Positions 1 through 8,177 of a stretch of 64,000 nucleotides of DNA are shown piece after piece; positions within the stretch are counted from its first letter, which is position 1, and the number at the start of each line of letters is the position of its first letter. A program made the translations under genes and the position numbers. The notes beneath the pieces are model-generated. The model saw nothing but the letters and a program-made list of their open reading frames with translations, was not told the DNA's origin and did not search any database. This stretch comes from Schaalia sp. lx-260. GTDB taxonomy: Bacteria; Actinomycetota; Actinomycetes; Actinomycetales; Actinomycetaceae. Where the stretch lies: assembly GCF_021083645.1 (NCBI RefSeq), contig NZ_JAJNRQ010000001.1, positions 1 through 64,000 on the forward strand, written 5' to 3'.

Positions 1-1851
1 GCGAGTCTGGTGAATTACGTGTTGAATGCTGCGTGGAAGCAGGATGTGTCTGTTCGTGAGGATGGGCAGGACGTTGATTTGCGTTCTGTTCCTGTGACGA
101 ATCAGTTGATCCGCGGCACCGTGACGGTGAGCAAGGTGGATGCTGACAGTGGCTTGCCTTTGGCTGGTGTGACTTTCCAGTTGAAGCAAGAGGGCGTGGT
201 CAAGTATGAGGCTGTGACTGATTCTTCTGGCATGGCGACTTTCACCTCGGTGGCGTACGGGGATTATGTGCTTGTGGAGTCCGCGACCTTGGTTTCTCAC
301 GTGTTGCGTGCTGATTATGCGGCTGATGTTGCTGTGCGTGAGCATGGCGCTAGGGTTGATGCGGGCATGGTAGAAAACCCGATCAAGCGCGGCACTATCA
401 CGCTGAGTAAGGTGGACGCTGAAACTGGCGCTCCTCTTGCTGGCGCGGTGTTCTCCCTGTTCGCTAAGACCGGGGATAGGGTTTCGGAGAGTGCTTTTGA
501 TACTCGAACGAGCGCCCCTGATGGTTCGGTCTCGTTTGAGCGTGTCCCGTATGGTGAGTACGTGCTGCGTGAAGTGCAAGCTCCTGAGGGCTATTTGCCT
601 GACACGAGTGCGCGTAGTGTGCGTATAGATGATGACGGGCAACGTGTTTCAGTTGGTAAGGTAGCTAATCAGTTGATCCGCGGCAGTATCACGCTGACCA
701 AGGTGGACGCTGAAACGCGTGCTCGGCTTGCTGGCGCGGTCTTTGAGCTTGTGAATGCTCAAGGCGGCGTGGTTGGTGAGCAAACCAGCAGGACTGATGG
801 TGTGGTCTCGTTTGAGGGCGTGCCGTACGGTGAGTATGTGGTGCGTGAAAAGAGCGCGCCTGCATCGTTCTTGCCCAGTAGTGTGACACTGAAGGCGAGT
901 ATTACTCGTAATGAGCAGGTTGTTGCTTTGGGCGAGTATGTGAATACCGCGATGCGTGGCAGTATTCGGGTGCATAAGATTGACGCTGAAACAGGCCAGC
1001 CTTTACAAGGCGTGAAGTTTGGTGTGTATCAGCAGCCAGAAAACATGAACCTTCCTGCCCACAACACAGATAACGCGGGCATGGCTGGCGCGGGTGAGCA
1101 GCCACAAAATGGCGCCCACACACCCACCACCAACACCGACACAAACCCAGCCAACACAAACCCCGCGGGCGACACAAACCCTGCTGTTGGGGGCGCGTTG
1201 AGCGTTCCTGCGGGCAACACGACTCCTGCGGGTGAGGCAAGCCCTGCTGAGGGCGAGCTTGTTGCTGTGGGTGTGTCTGATGTGAATGGTGATGTGGTTT
1301 TTGCTGGTTTGCGTATGGGATCGTATGTGGTGCGTGAGCTGGTTGCTGCGCCCGGGTACAATCGTGCTTCCAGCCTGACGCGTATGGCGGTTCTTCAAAA
1401 AGACGGGCAGGTTGTGCAGGTAGAAGACGTGGAAAATACTCCGATACGTGCTGATATTGTCCTGCGTAAACAAGACAAGGCGGGTCATGGTCTTGCTGGC
1501 GCTGTTTTTGAAGCTGTCCACCAAGAAAGCGGGCAAAGGCTGAGCGCGACCAGCGGCTCGGATGGTGTTGTGCGTTTTTCTGCTGCCCTGTACGGGCAGT
1601 GGGTGGTGCGTGAGGTTCACGCCCCGCACGGCTACCTGTTAAACCAGGAAACACGCACAGTCAACGTGAGCGAGCAGGATGTGACAGTAGATGCCGGCGT
1701 GATAGTCAATGAGCCTGTCCCGGTCAAGATCGGTAAGAGCGCCCTGGCTATGACCGGCGCTATGCCGCTCATCTGGGTACTAGCCGCAAGCACAGCACTA
1801 GCTGGCCTGACACTCATAACCACCACCCGCACACGACGCACACGCTCGTAA
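1..1851 (+). CDS. Cna-B/SpaA repeat surface protein with LAMTG sorting signal (5' end outside window)
   Basis: The reading frame is open from the first base, so this is the C-terminal part of a larger wall-anchored protein. Counting from the GTG at base 10, five Cna-B-like units begin near residues 36, 128, 225, 317 and 480. Each opens with a G-T/S-I-x-L/V-x-K-V/I-D-A motif and closes with YGEYVxRE followed by a PxGYLP-like stretch, the usual SpaA/Cna-B pattern. The fourth unit carries a low-complexity Asn/Pro/Thr/Gly insert at about residues 342-416. The C-terminus has LAMTG (about residues 579-583), a hydrophobic segment and an Arg-rich tail. LAxTG is the motif typical of class E sortases in actinobacteria, so housekeeping wall anchoring is inferred. 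A pilin or adhesin role is likely, but there is no neighbouring sortase in view to confirm pilus assembly. Confidence 0.9.
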   Translation, partial: ASLVNYVLNAAWKQDVSVREDGQDVDLRSVPVTNQLIRGTVTVSKVDADSGLPLAGVTFQLKQEGVVKYEAVTDSSGMATFTSVAYGDYVLVESATLVSHVLRADYAADVAVREHGARVDAGMVENPIKRGTITLSKVDAETGAPLAGAVFSLFAKTGDRVSESAFDTRTSAPDGSVSFERVPYGEYVLREVQAPEGYLPDTSARSVRIDDDGQRVSVGKVANQLIRGSITLTKVDAETRARLAGAVFELVNAQGGVVGEQTSRTDGVVSFEGVPYGEYVVREKSAPASFLPSSVTLKASITRNEQVVALGEYVNTAMRGSIRVHKIDAETGQPLQGVKFGVYQQPENMNLPAHNTDNAGMAGAGEQPQNGAHTPTTNTDTNPANTNPAGDTNPAVGGALSVPAGNTTPAGEASPAEGELVAVGVSDVNGDVVFAGLRMGSYVVRELVAAPGYNRASSLTRMAVLQKDGQVVQVEDVENTPIRADIVLRKQDKAGHGLAGAVFEAVHQESGQRLSATSGSDGVVRFSAALYGQWVVREVHAPHGYLLNQETRTVNVSEQDVTVDAGVIVNEPVPVKIGKSALAMTGAMPLIWVLAASTALAGLTLITTTRTRRTRS

Positions 1852-1902
1852 CATACGCAAGAGCACTAAGGCCTCACAGGGCCTAAGTGCCATGCAAAAG
1901 TA

Positions 1903-1956
1903 GAGGGTGTTCTTCTCAACCACAAACGAGAAGAACACCCTCCTGCTTTTTGCTTC
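1903..1956 (+). terminator. Strong intrinsic terminator after the surface protein gene
   Basis: A perfect 15-bp stem (1903-1917 with 1928-1942) encloses a 10-base loop and is followed by a T-rich run. A second, imperfect hairpin lies just before it (1863-1873 with 1880-1890). Together they end transcription of the surface protein gene. Confidence 0.85.
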
Positions 1957-2239
1957 CCGCACACGATACCTACGCATACACCCACTGTCTGCGTGGTGGC
2001 TGGGCGACCCAGACAAGCTCTGGCTACCGCCCACACATACCCACCGTCCAACGCCTAGTGACCCTCCACCACCTACTGTCCTTTACCTCATCTAATCTCA
2101 CCATGCATAGTGTTCACCAGCTCTAGGATTAGCCTCACGTATCAAAAACGCAGATTTTACAATAATCAAACTGTGAATGTGTGAGAGGACAGCTTGAGTG
2201 ACGTGCGACGAATTATTAATACCCCAACAGTGAATTAGG
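1957..2239. other. Non-coding spacer before the methyltransferase
   Basis: No convincing gene is visible here. The base composition turns AT-rich from about 2130 on, marking entry into the accessory segment. The promoter of the methyltransferase must lie in this stretch, but no clear -35/-10 pair stands out. Confidence 0.4.
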
Positions 2240-3256
2240 ATGAATTGCATGAGTATTTCCCGAGCGCTTGAAACGGTTCAGCATGATTCTTCTGACAGGC
2301 CGACACCGAAACAACGATCAACGCGCAACCGCACTCTCACCATTTCACCCTCCGAAGAAATAGCATTACAGCAGACACTGATACACGTCAATACCCCAAT
2401 GTCTTTCGATGATGTCTGTAATCAGACAATTCACGGTGACACTTTTGAGACTCTCCCACATCTGCCGCGCGAATCAGTCGATTTACTCATCGTTGATCCA
2501 CCGTACAATCTTTCAAAAGATTTCCACGGCACCGCTTTTAAGGCCCGATCAAATGAAGAATATGAGCTATTCACACGAAGATGGATTGAACTTTGTATTC
2601 CACTACTCAAACCAGAAGCATCAATTTATGTTTGTTGTGACTGGAATAGCAGCCTAATTATCGGAAAAGTATTGTCTGAATATTTCCATGTAAGAAACCG
2701 AATAACATGGCAAAGAGAAAAAGGGCGCGGAGCAAATTCAAACTGGAAAAATGCGCTGGAAGATATCTGGTACGCGACGGTTCACAAGAAAAAACATGTA
2801 TTCAATCTTGACAGCGTTATGATGCGACGAAAAGTAATTGCCCCCTACACAGTCGATGGGAAACCGAAAGACTGGGAGCAGACCCCAGAGGGAAACTTTA
2901 GAAATACTCGGCCCTCTAATTTCTGGGATGACATTACGATTCCTTTTTGGAGTATGCCTGAGAACACAGATCACCCGACACAAAAACCCGAGAAGCTCAT
3001 TGCGAAACTCATTCTCGCAAGTAGTGATCCTGAGGCAGTTATTCTTGATCCTTTCTTAGGTTCTGGAACAACATCAGTGGTTGCAAAGAAATTAGGGCGA
3101 AGGTTTATCGGCATCGAATGGAACCCCACATATTGCGTTTGGGCAGCTAAAAGGCTTGAATTAGCTTCGACTGACACCAGTATTCAAGGCTATTCAGATG
3201 GGGTGTTCTGGGAAAGAAACATGCTTCAAAGACAAAGACGTGAATCATTCACATAA
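2240..3256 (+). CDS. DNA methyltransferase, N6-adenine/N4-cytosine type, beta-class motif order
   Basis: The protein transfers a methyl group from S-adenosylmethionine to an exocyclic amino group in DNA. The catalytic motif DPPYN lies at residues 86-90. The AdoMet-binding motif DPFLGSGTT is near residue 270, preceded by HPTQKPEKL. Catalytic motif first and AdoMet motif last is the beta-class order. The stretch SMPENTDHPTQKPEKL resembles methyltransferases of type II restriction-modification systems such as the second DpnII-type enzyme, but the target site cannot be read from sequence. An alternative ATG lies three codons in. The gene is AT-rich compared with the flanking chromosome and is followed after 48 bases by a second gene likely to encode the partner nuclease. 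Confidence 0.88.
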   Translation: MNCMSISRALETVQHDSSDRPTPKQRSTRNRTLTISPSEEIALQQTLIHVNTPMSFDDVCNQTIHGDTFETLPHLPRESVDLLIVDPPYNLSKDFHGTAFKARSNEEYELFTRRWIELCIPLLKPEASIYVCCDWNSSLIIGKVLSEYFHVRNRITWQREKGRGANSNWKNALEDIWYATVHKKKHVFNLDSVMMRRKVIAPYTVDGKPKDWEQTPEGNFRNTRPSNFWDDITIPFWSMPENTDHPTQKPEKLIAKLILASSDPEAVILDPFLGSGTTSVVAKKLGRRFIGIEWNPTYCVWAAKRLELASTDTSIQGYSDGVFWERNMLQRQRRESFT

Positions 3257-3304
3257 GATTTCTCGCTCTGCAACTGTGCAAGAAAAACTGTTTTAGGTGG
3301 GGAA

Positions 3305-4468
3305 ATGAGACTCTTTAACAGTGAACTTATTAATTCGCTTATAAGCACAATCAATGCGGTTCCTGTCGGTCAAGATAAGCGTGTTTTAACGGCGATAGTG
3401 ACGGGCCAGTTCAATCTGGTGAAAGACCGATCAATCTACTATTGTGATGATTTCGCAATAAGGTTTTCCAGTGCTGCAGGTAAGAGCTTTTCAAATACTG
3501 TTCTTTCGCTTTCTTCCCTCTTAAAGTTCGACGACCGGCCTTGCTTTGTTGCGATAGTACGTTCAGACGCAGTGGAACTCAGACTGATAAATTCCACTTT
3601 TTTACAGAAAGTAAGCCATTCTTCTCGGCAACTTCGGGAAGATAATATTCGAGGCTCTTTCAATGGGTCTGATATCTTGCTTAAACTTGATGGAGTTGTG
3701 AATCATCCAGATAATTTTGCTGTCTTATACGCAATGCATCAAGCATTTACTCAAAGTGAAAATATTGAACGACTTGTAGAAGCGACAAATGGAATAACGT
3801 CAAACCGCCGCAAGTTTATGCCTTCAGCGGAGCAAGAAGCGAATATTCTTCACGCGCCAGAACGTACCGTGGGTTTTGTTCATTCTGAGTTCTTTGAGGT
3901 ACTTGAATCAGATTTGAATAATCGAACTGCGAGAGTTGCTGGTGCGATTGCGATTGCCTCATTAATTGAAAATGTGAATTTGAGGGGGCGGATTGTCGAG
4001 GAATTAGTAACTTCGGATGATCCACAGCTCATTCAAGCCATAACCCATGACCTGAATAAGGGCAAGATTCTTACTCTCAATACTAATCAGGATCTAGGTG
4101 ATTACGTTCGATTTTTTGATGGCTACAATACGGCGACCGACATTAAAACAAAAGTACTATTCCTACAAAGCGCTCCGAAAGCATTCAATATCGATAAATT
4201 ACTCAAGTTTTTAGCCGTGCCTGAGAGCGTGTACTTGTTCTTTTTGATTGGAATAGGCGAACAAGGAAAAATAAAAACGAGGTTAGTCTCTATTTTTCAG
4301 TCCGACCTGTTACCAGAGTTAAGAGTTCAACACCATTGGGCGGGAAGAAATTCTCGTGGAGTCACACAAGTATCAGGTGTAACACTCGATAAAATCCTAG
4401 ACAGCGCAAGTATTGAAATATCGGTAGGCGATTCAATTGCTGCTTTGAAGAATTGGCTAGAACTTTAG
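3305..4468 (+). CDS. Putative restriction endonuclease partner of the methyltransferase
   Basis: This 387-residue soluble protein has no signal peptide or membrane segment. It follows the methyltransferase on the same strand with its own ribosome binding site (GGTGGGGAA before the ATG). I cannot place a PD-(D/E)xK, HNH or GIY-YIG motif with confidence. The N-terminal half (residues 1-150) contains FAIRFS, SFSNTVLSLSSL and IRGSFNGSDI, which look like conserved blocks of a specific family rather than random sequence. The restriction role rests on position next to a solitary type II methyltransferase, size and matching AT-rich composition. Alternatives are a regulator or an unrelated cargo gene. 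Confidence 0.5.
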   Translation: MRLFNSELINSLISTINAVPVGQDKRVLTAIVTGQFNLVKDRSIYYCDDFAIRFSSAAGKSFSNTVLSLSSLLKFDDRPCFVAIVRSDAVELRLINSTFLQKVSHSSRQLREDNIRGSFNGSDILLKLDGVVNHPDNFAVLYAMHQAFTQSENIERLVEATNGITSNRRKFMPSAEQEANILHAPERTVGFVHSEFFEVLESDLNNRTARVAGAIAIASLIENVNLRGRIVEELVTSDDPQLIQAITHDLNKGKILTLNTNQDLGDYVRFFDGYNTATDIKTKVLFLQSAPKAFNIDKLLKFLAVPESVYLFFLIGIGEQGKIKTRLVSIFQSDLLPELRVQHHWAGRNSRGVTQVSGVTLDKILDSASIEISVGDSIAALKNWLEL

Positions 4469-4513
4469 TGGCTCTTTGGTGGGGAATTTCATCGCCACAT
4501 CTCGCGCTGCGAG

Positions 4514-4585
4514 AAAACCCTCGGAAAAACCGGGACTACTTCTGAGGAGAAGATAACGGTCGGGGTGACAGGATTTGAACCTGCG
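4514..4585 (-). repeat. Direct repeat, left copy: 3' end of tRNA-Pro plus its downstream flank
   Basis: These 72 bases match 6793-6864 with four mismatches. The part from 4560 to 4585 is identical to the T-arm and acceptor 3' strand of the intact tRNA-Pro at 6839-6912, and the rest is the region just downstream of the tRNA. The 5' half of the tRNA is absent, so this copy cannot make a tRNA. The arrangement matches the second attachment site left when an element inserts at the 3' end of a tRNA gene. Confidence 0.85.
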
Positions 4586-4795
4586 TATCTGCTTGGGCTA
4601 GATATTGTTGCTATCATGAATTATGAGGGTCTGATCTGATGTCACTTAAAATGGTCAGATTTAAGTAGCATGTGATCCTGTTTGAGATCAGAACGAAGAT
4701 CTCAGTCAGAAATTATAATATTTTATTTTTGTTCTGTTAGAATAAAACTGTCTTGACTTGACTGCATGGTTGCAGTGTACCTGCGCTGAGCATAA
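4586..4795. other. AT-rich spacer inside the tRNA-flanked segment
   Basis: No intact gene is visible. The stretch holds stop codons in all frames and leads into the remnant that begins at 4796. It is probably decayed coding sequence or the left end of a mobile element. Confidence 0.4.
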
Positions 4796-5059
4796 TGGGA
4801 AGGAAACGGTGTTTTCTGGCGAGCATCTGATATTAATGCATCATTAGAATTTGCTGTGATTACCTTAGCGGCGAATGCTATGCCAGCCTTAAGTTCTGAC
4901 GGCTTTCGCGTACTATTAGCTTTACGAAAGACGAATGAATTTCGTAAGCATATGCAAAATCCACGGTGGATCCAGATTGTTCGCATACTGAGTTGGATAC
5001 TAGTTGTGACGTATAGCGTATACATGGTGCTGTCGTTATATGTGGAGGTTCATGCATGA
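4796..5059 (+). pseudogene. C-terminal remnant of a possible M50/site-2-protease-like membrane protein
   Basis: An open frame runs from 4796 (just after a stop at 4793) to 5059 without a good start codon at its beginning; an internal GTG lies at 4856. It encodes NAMPALSSDG near its start, which resembles the second zinc-site motif (N-x-x-P-x-x-x-x-D-G) of M50 membrane proteases. Basic residues and one clear membrane segment (ILSWILVVTYSVYMVLSLYV) follow. No HExxH motif is found upstream, so the catalytic half is missing. The stop overlaps the start of the ABC ATPase gene (ATGA), so this was probably the first gene of a peptide-processing and export operon. The family assignment rests on one short motif. 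Confidence 0.4.
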
Positions 5060-5736
5060 CTGAAGTATTGGGCGCCTCGGGTCTTGTGGTACGGCGTGGC
5101 TCTTTTTCGCTGACACCGATCTCTTTCTCCTTAGATGAAAACAGCGGCATTGTAGGACTATTCGGCCAAAACGGTGCAGGTAAAACAACGTTACTACGAG
5201 CTTTGGCAGGGTTAGCTCCTATAACGTCGGGTACGGTACGACGGCGACACACTCAAGCGCGACGACCGGTATTTCTTCCGGATTCCCCGTACCTGTACGG
5301 GTTTTTACGTGTCCAGGAATGTGTTGATCTCATGGCACGGTATTTTTCTGACTTTTCTCGCCAGCGCGCTATCACCCTTATCGATGAGCTTGAGCTGGAC
5401 AAACGTAAACCTGTGAATGCGCTGTCTAAAGGTATGGGTGAACAATTATCCATTGCCCTCATGCTGGCCCGTGATAATGATGTCTATCTCTTTGATGAAC
5501 CACTGGCTGCGGTTGACCCAGTCACACGCGATGTGCTTGTACAAATCATTCGGGCAAATATACCGCCCAATGCTGTTGCACTGCTGAGCACTCATCTTAT
5601 TTTTGGACTTCAGGATCTATTTGATTCCTACATGGTCATCCATGATGGTGCTCTCGTGCGCACTGAACAAATTAGCACTGCTCACGAGCGTGAGAATCTT
5701 GAAAGCATCGTGAAGGAGGCGATTCTTGGTGGTTGA
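5056..5736 (+). CDS. ABC transporter ATP-binding protein
   Basis: The 226-residue ATPase would energise the membrane protein encoded next. Walker A is GQNGAGKTT, the signature is LSKGMGEQLS and Walker B is VYLFDEP, followed by the D-loop AAVD and the H-loop STH. All catalytic residues are present. The ATG overlaps the stop of the upstream remnant by four bases and the gene overlaps the downstream permease gene, so the three were translated as one operon. The length is that of a stand-alone nucleotide-binding subunit of the ABC-2 or bacteriocin-immunity kind. The substrate is unknown. Confidence 0.9.
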   Translation: MTEVLGASGLVVRRGSFSLTPISFSLDENSGIVGLFGQNGAGKTTLLRALAGLAPITSGTVRRRHTQARRPVFLPDSPYLYGFLRVQECVDLMARYFSDFSRQRAITLIDELELDKRKPVNALSKGMGEQLSIALMLARDNDVYLFDEPLAAVDPVTRDVLVQIIRANIPPNAVALLSTHLIFGLQDLFDSYMVIHDGALVRTEQISTAHERENLESIVKEAILGG

Positions 5737-6457
5737 ATGGGGTGTAGAATTCCGAAAACATACGGCGTTTATAGTGACAACCTTACTTCTCACGGCTATC
5801 GCGCTACTCATGCACTTGTGTATTCATGGGTCAATTGCAGGAATCATATGGATTTTCGCCGTCATCTTGCTCTCAAGCGCTTGGGCTATATACGCCTGTG
5901 GTCACGTATTTTCCTATGTAACCCGTGGCAGTGACATGCTGTTGCATCTGTCAACTCAGAAGCCTCTAAAGAAAATGCTCCTCAAGACTATGCCCTTGGT
6001 AACCGGTTTTGCGCTGGTTGGTGTTGGCACAATATCTGGTTACCTGTGGGGATCTGAACGCGACACCTACCTTACCCTTTCCCAAATCTTAGGTGCCTTA
6101 GGTTTGAAAGTCCTTTCCGTAGCAGCGCTCATTGCTTGGAGTTGGATACTGGCACGATGTGTCAGACCTATCCGTTCCTTTGCTGCTCAGCTCACCCTCT
6201 ATGGCTTAGGGTGGATTGTTTCCATCACAGTACTTTGTATAGCCCTTATTATCGCCGCAAATACAAGTATGGATTCTTGGTTCATTGGGGTGAGTGACAA
6301 CTACAGTGGCTTACCGCTATACGTCACCGCTATCCCTGTCCTTATCGACAAAGCTCCAACAATCGCCACAGCAACAACAATTGGCCTTAACGTTGCTGTT
6401 GTTCTTATTTCCCTAATAATCGAGGCCGTACACGACCGCAGATTTTATAACAGCTAG
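5729..6457 (+). CDS. ABC transporter membrane subunit
   Basis: This hydrophobic protein has about six membrane segments and no recognisable catalytic motif, as expected for an ABC-2-type permease. The GTG at 5729 is chosen because AAGGAGG ends nine bases upstream; a TTG at 5726 is the alternative. It overlaps the ATPase gene by eight bases, so the two products very likely form one transporter. Peptide export or self-immunity is possible given the protease-like remnant upstream, but this is inference from order only. Confidence 0.75.
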   Translation: MVEWGVEFRKHTAFIVTTLLLTAIALLMHLCIHGSIAGIIWIFAVILLSSAWAIYACGHVFSYVTRGSDMLLHLSTQKPLKKMLLKTMPLVTGFALVGVGTISGYLWGSERDTYLTLSQILGALGLKVLSVAALIAWSWILARCVRPIRSFAAQLTLYGLGWIVSITVLCIALIIAANTSMDSWFIGVSDNYSGLPLYVTAIPVLIDKAPTIATATTIGLNVAVVLISLIIEAVHDRRFYNS

Positions 6458-6792
6458 TATGCTGTGTGAGATATGTTCTGTGCTACCTGCTAGGTAAGGA
6501 CATTACTTTTAGTCTGTAAGCACGAGTTTTTGTGCGAGTAATCAATGTGACAAATTTGTGTGAGAGATAAATCCTGTCAACGAATAGCACATGATAAACC
6601 TTACCGACGAGTGGGCCACAGGCCGTAAATGCCAGAATGGGTGTTCTGCTACCGAGTATTGTGCCTATCGTCAGAAAGCTCCTTGAGAGCATTACCTGAA
6701 AAGCTAAGCCAAGTATATATCTAAAATGTGAATGGCTGTGTCGATACTTCACGTCTAAAAGTCACGAAGCCTACTAAATTCCAAAGAGGCAA
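6458..6792. other. Gene-free stretch between the ABC permease and tRNA-Pro
   Basis: A minus-strand frame of 89 codons (6483-6752) encodes some hydrophobic residues but has no family resemblance and no good ribosome binding site, so I do not call it. The region is probably the right end of the inserted segment, with decayed sequence. Confidence 0.4.
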
Positions 6793-6838
6793 AAAACCCT
6801 CGGAAAAGCCGGGACTGCTTGTGAGGAGAAGGTAACGG

Positions 6839-6864
<26 letters not shown>
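6793..6864 (-). repeat. Direct repeat, right copy: 3' end of the intact tRNA-Pro and its flank
   Basis: This is the partner of 4514-4585, with 68 of 72 bases identical. It includes the T-arm and acceptor 3' strand of the functional tRNA-Pro and a short downstream hairpin next to an A-run (a T-run on the transcribed strand) that probably ends tRNA transcription. The two copies bracket about 2.2 kb holding the protease remnant and the ABC transporter. Confidence 0.85.
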
Positions 6865-6912
<48 letters not shown>

Positions 6913-7010
6913 TGCAACTCCACGAGTATAACCAGCTTGAGAACAGTCACCAAATACGACGACTCTTTCTGGCATGACGGATTCGTCACACACCCTATTT
7001 GTACCCCTAT

Positions 7011-8177
7011 TTACTGAGGATAAATCCGTAACAACGAGGCTTCTGGGCGCGTAGCAATCCGGAAAGGAACAAAAGGTGAAGTCCCTAAACCGGCTGACAC
7101 ATGTAACAGTGAACGCGCTTTCGGTGACACCCACTCATGAAGCCCTTTAGCCCACTGGCGCGGCACATCACAATTCGTCACCAATGCTCCCACGCCGGGT
7201 AAACCAAATTGGCCCCCATGCGTGTGCCCAGCCAGGATCAAGTCAGCACCCATATCAGTGAAAGCATCAAGGACCCGACGATACGGAGCATGAGCCACAG
7301 CAACACGGAAAACATCATCCCTATGCCACTCCTTGGGAGCAAGCGGAATCTGGTCACGATTCATATGAGGGTCATCAACCCCAATCAAAGCAACCCGTTG
7401 CACTCCAGAATAAGCCGCATAAGCCGCATAACGAGTAACACTATCCTCGTGGGTCTGCCAAGGTCGGGACTCAACACCTGCAAACGTATGATGATTTGCG
7501 GACGTCGCGCAGTTTTCAGTGCCACCATGCATTTGAGACGATAGGCCCCTAGGAGTTTCTGGTGAAAACACCTGCGCCACCGGCGGCCTACCCCCCTTAT
7601 CAGCATCTAAACGAAGATCGCATAATGCAGACGCATTTGATAAATCATGCCAACCCGCATTAGTGAATGCGTGAACCAAATCCTGCCACGGCAAATCAGG
7701 TGTGCGGCCAGAAGTATCACATGTACGCGCATCAGAACGCAGATAACGTGACCAGCTCTTACGGCGTGCAGAAAAATAATCATTCGAACCCAACACGAAA
7801 GCACCCGGCAGATCAAAAAACGGCCTGTGAGCAGCAAAAGCCAGTTCTAACCCCTGCGCAGAGCCAAAATTATCGCCGGTTGAAATCACCAGATCCACAT
7901 TTTCACGCTCCGCCACAGCCTCAAGGAAATGCGCAAGAAAATCCTGCCCAGGATACATATGCAAATCCGATATGTGGAGTAACGTAAAAGGCCGTATCCC
8001 ACGATAAGCCGGCACAGGAACGTCATAGCGACGAAGAACAGGGAAACGCCGCTCACACGCGCCCCAAGCCAACGACCCAGCGGCTAAAGCAGCCCCAGTG
8101 AACACAGTTCCTGCGGCATAACGTGCGACACGCGGTAAAGCGCGCCTCACAGACTCACTCCGCGTCACCATCATCAT
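7011..8177 (-). CDS. Membrane-anchored metallophosphoesterase
   Basis: A hydrophobic segment near the N-terminus (AAGTVFTGAALAAGSLAW) is followed by a calcineurin-like domain. Its metal-binding motifs are visible in order: SDLHMYP, STGDNFG, LGSNDYF and AGHTHGG, enough for a dinuclear metal site. The substrate is unknown; phosphodiesters of lipids, cyclic nucleotides or cell-wall precursors are typical of the family. The start lies among three ATG codons and a GTG at 8177-8166 that overlap the end of the penicillin-binding protein gene, so translation is probably coupled. A Gly/Ser/His-rich insert sits between the GSND and GHTH blocks. A metallophosphoesterase after a class A PBP also occurs next to ponA2 in mycobacteria. 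Confidence 0.85.
   Translation of the reverse strand: MMMVTRSESVRRALPRVARYAAGTVFTGAALAAGSLAWGACERRFPVLRRYDVPVPAYRGIRPFTLLHISDLHMYPGQDFLAHFLEAVAERENVDLVISTGDNFGSAQGLELAFAAHRPFFDLPGAFVLGSNDYFSARRKSWSRYLRSDARTCDTSGRTPDLPWQDLVHAFTNAGWHDLSNASALCDLRLDADKGGRPPVAQVFSPETPRGLSSQMHGGTENCATSANHHTFAGVESRPWQTHEDSVTRYAAYAAYSGVQRVALIGVDDPHMNRDQIPLAPKEWHRDDVFRVAVAHAPYRRVLDAFTDMGADLILAGHTHGGQFGLPGVGALVTNCDVPRQWAKGLHEWVSPKARSLLHVSAGLGTSPFVPFRIATRPEASLLRIYPQ

Noticed and set aside
902-1654. Minus-strand frame of 250 codons opposite the Cna-B surface gene
   Set aside because: It is rich in His, Pro, Gln and Arg, as expected of the shadow of a repetitive coding strand, and has no ribosome binding site or family resemblance.
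6483-6752. Minus-strand frame with some hydrophobic residues, 89 codons
   Set aside because: No ribosome binding site, no recognisable motif, and it lies in a segment that appears decayed.
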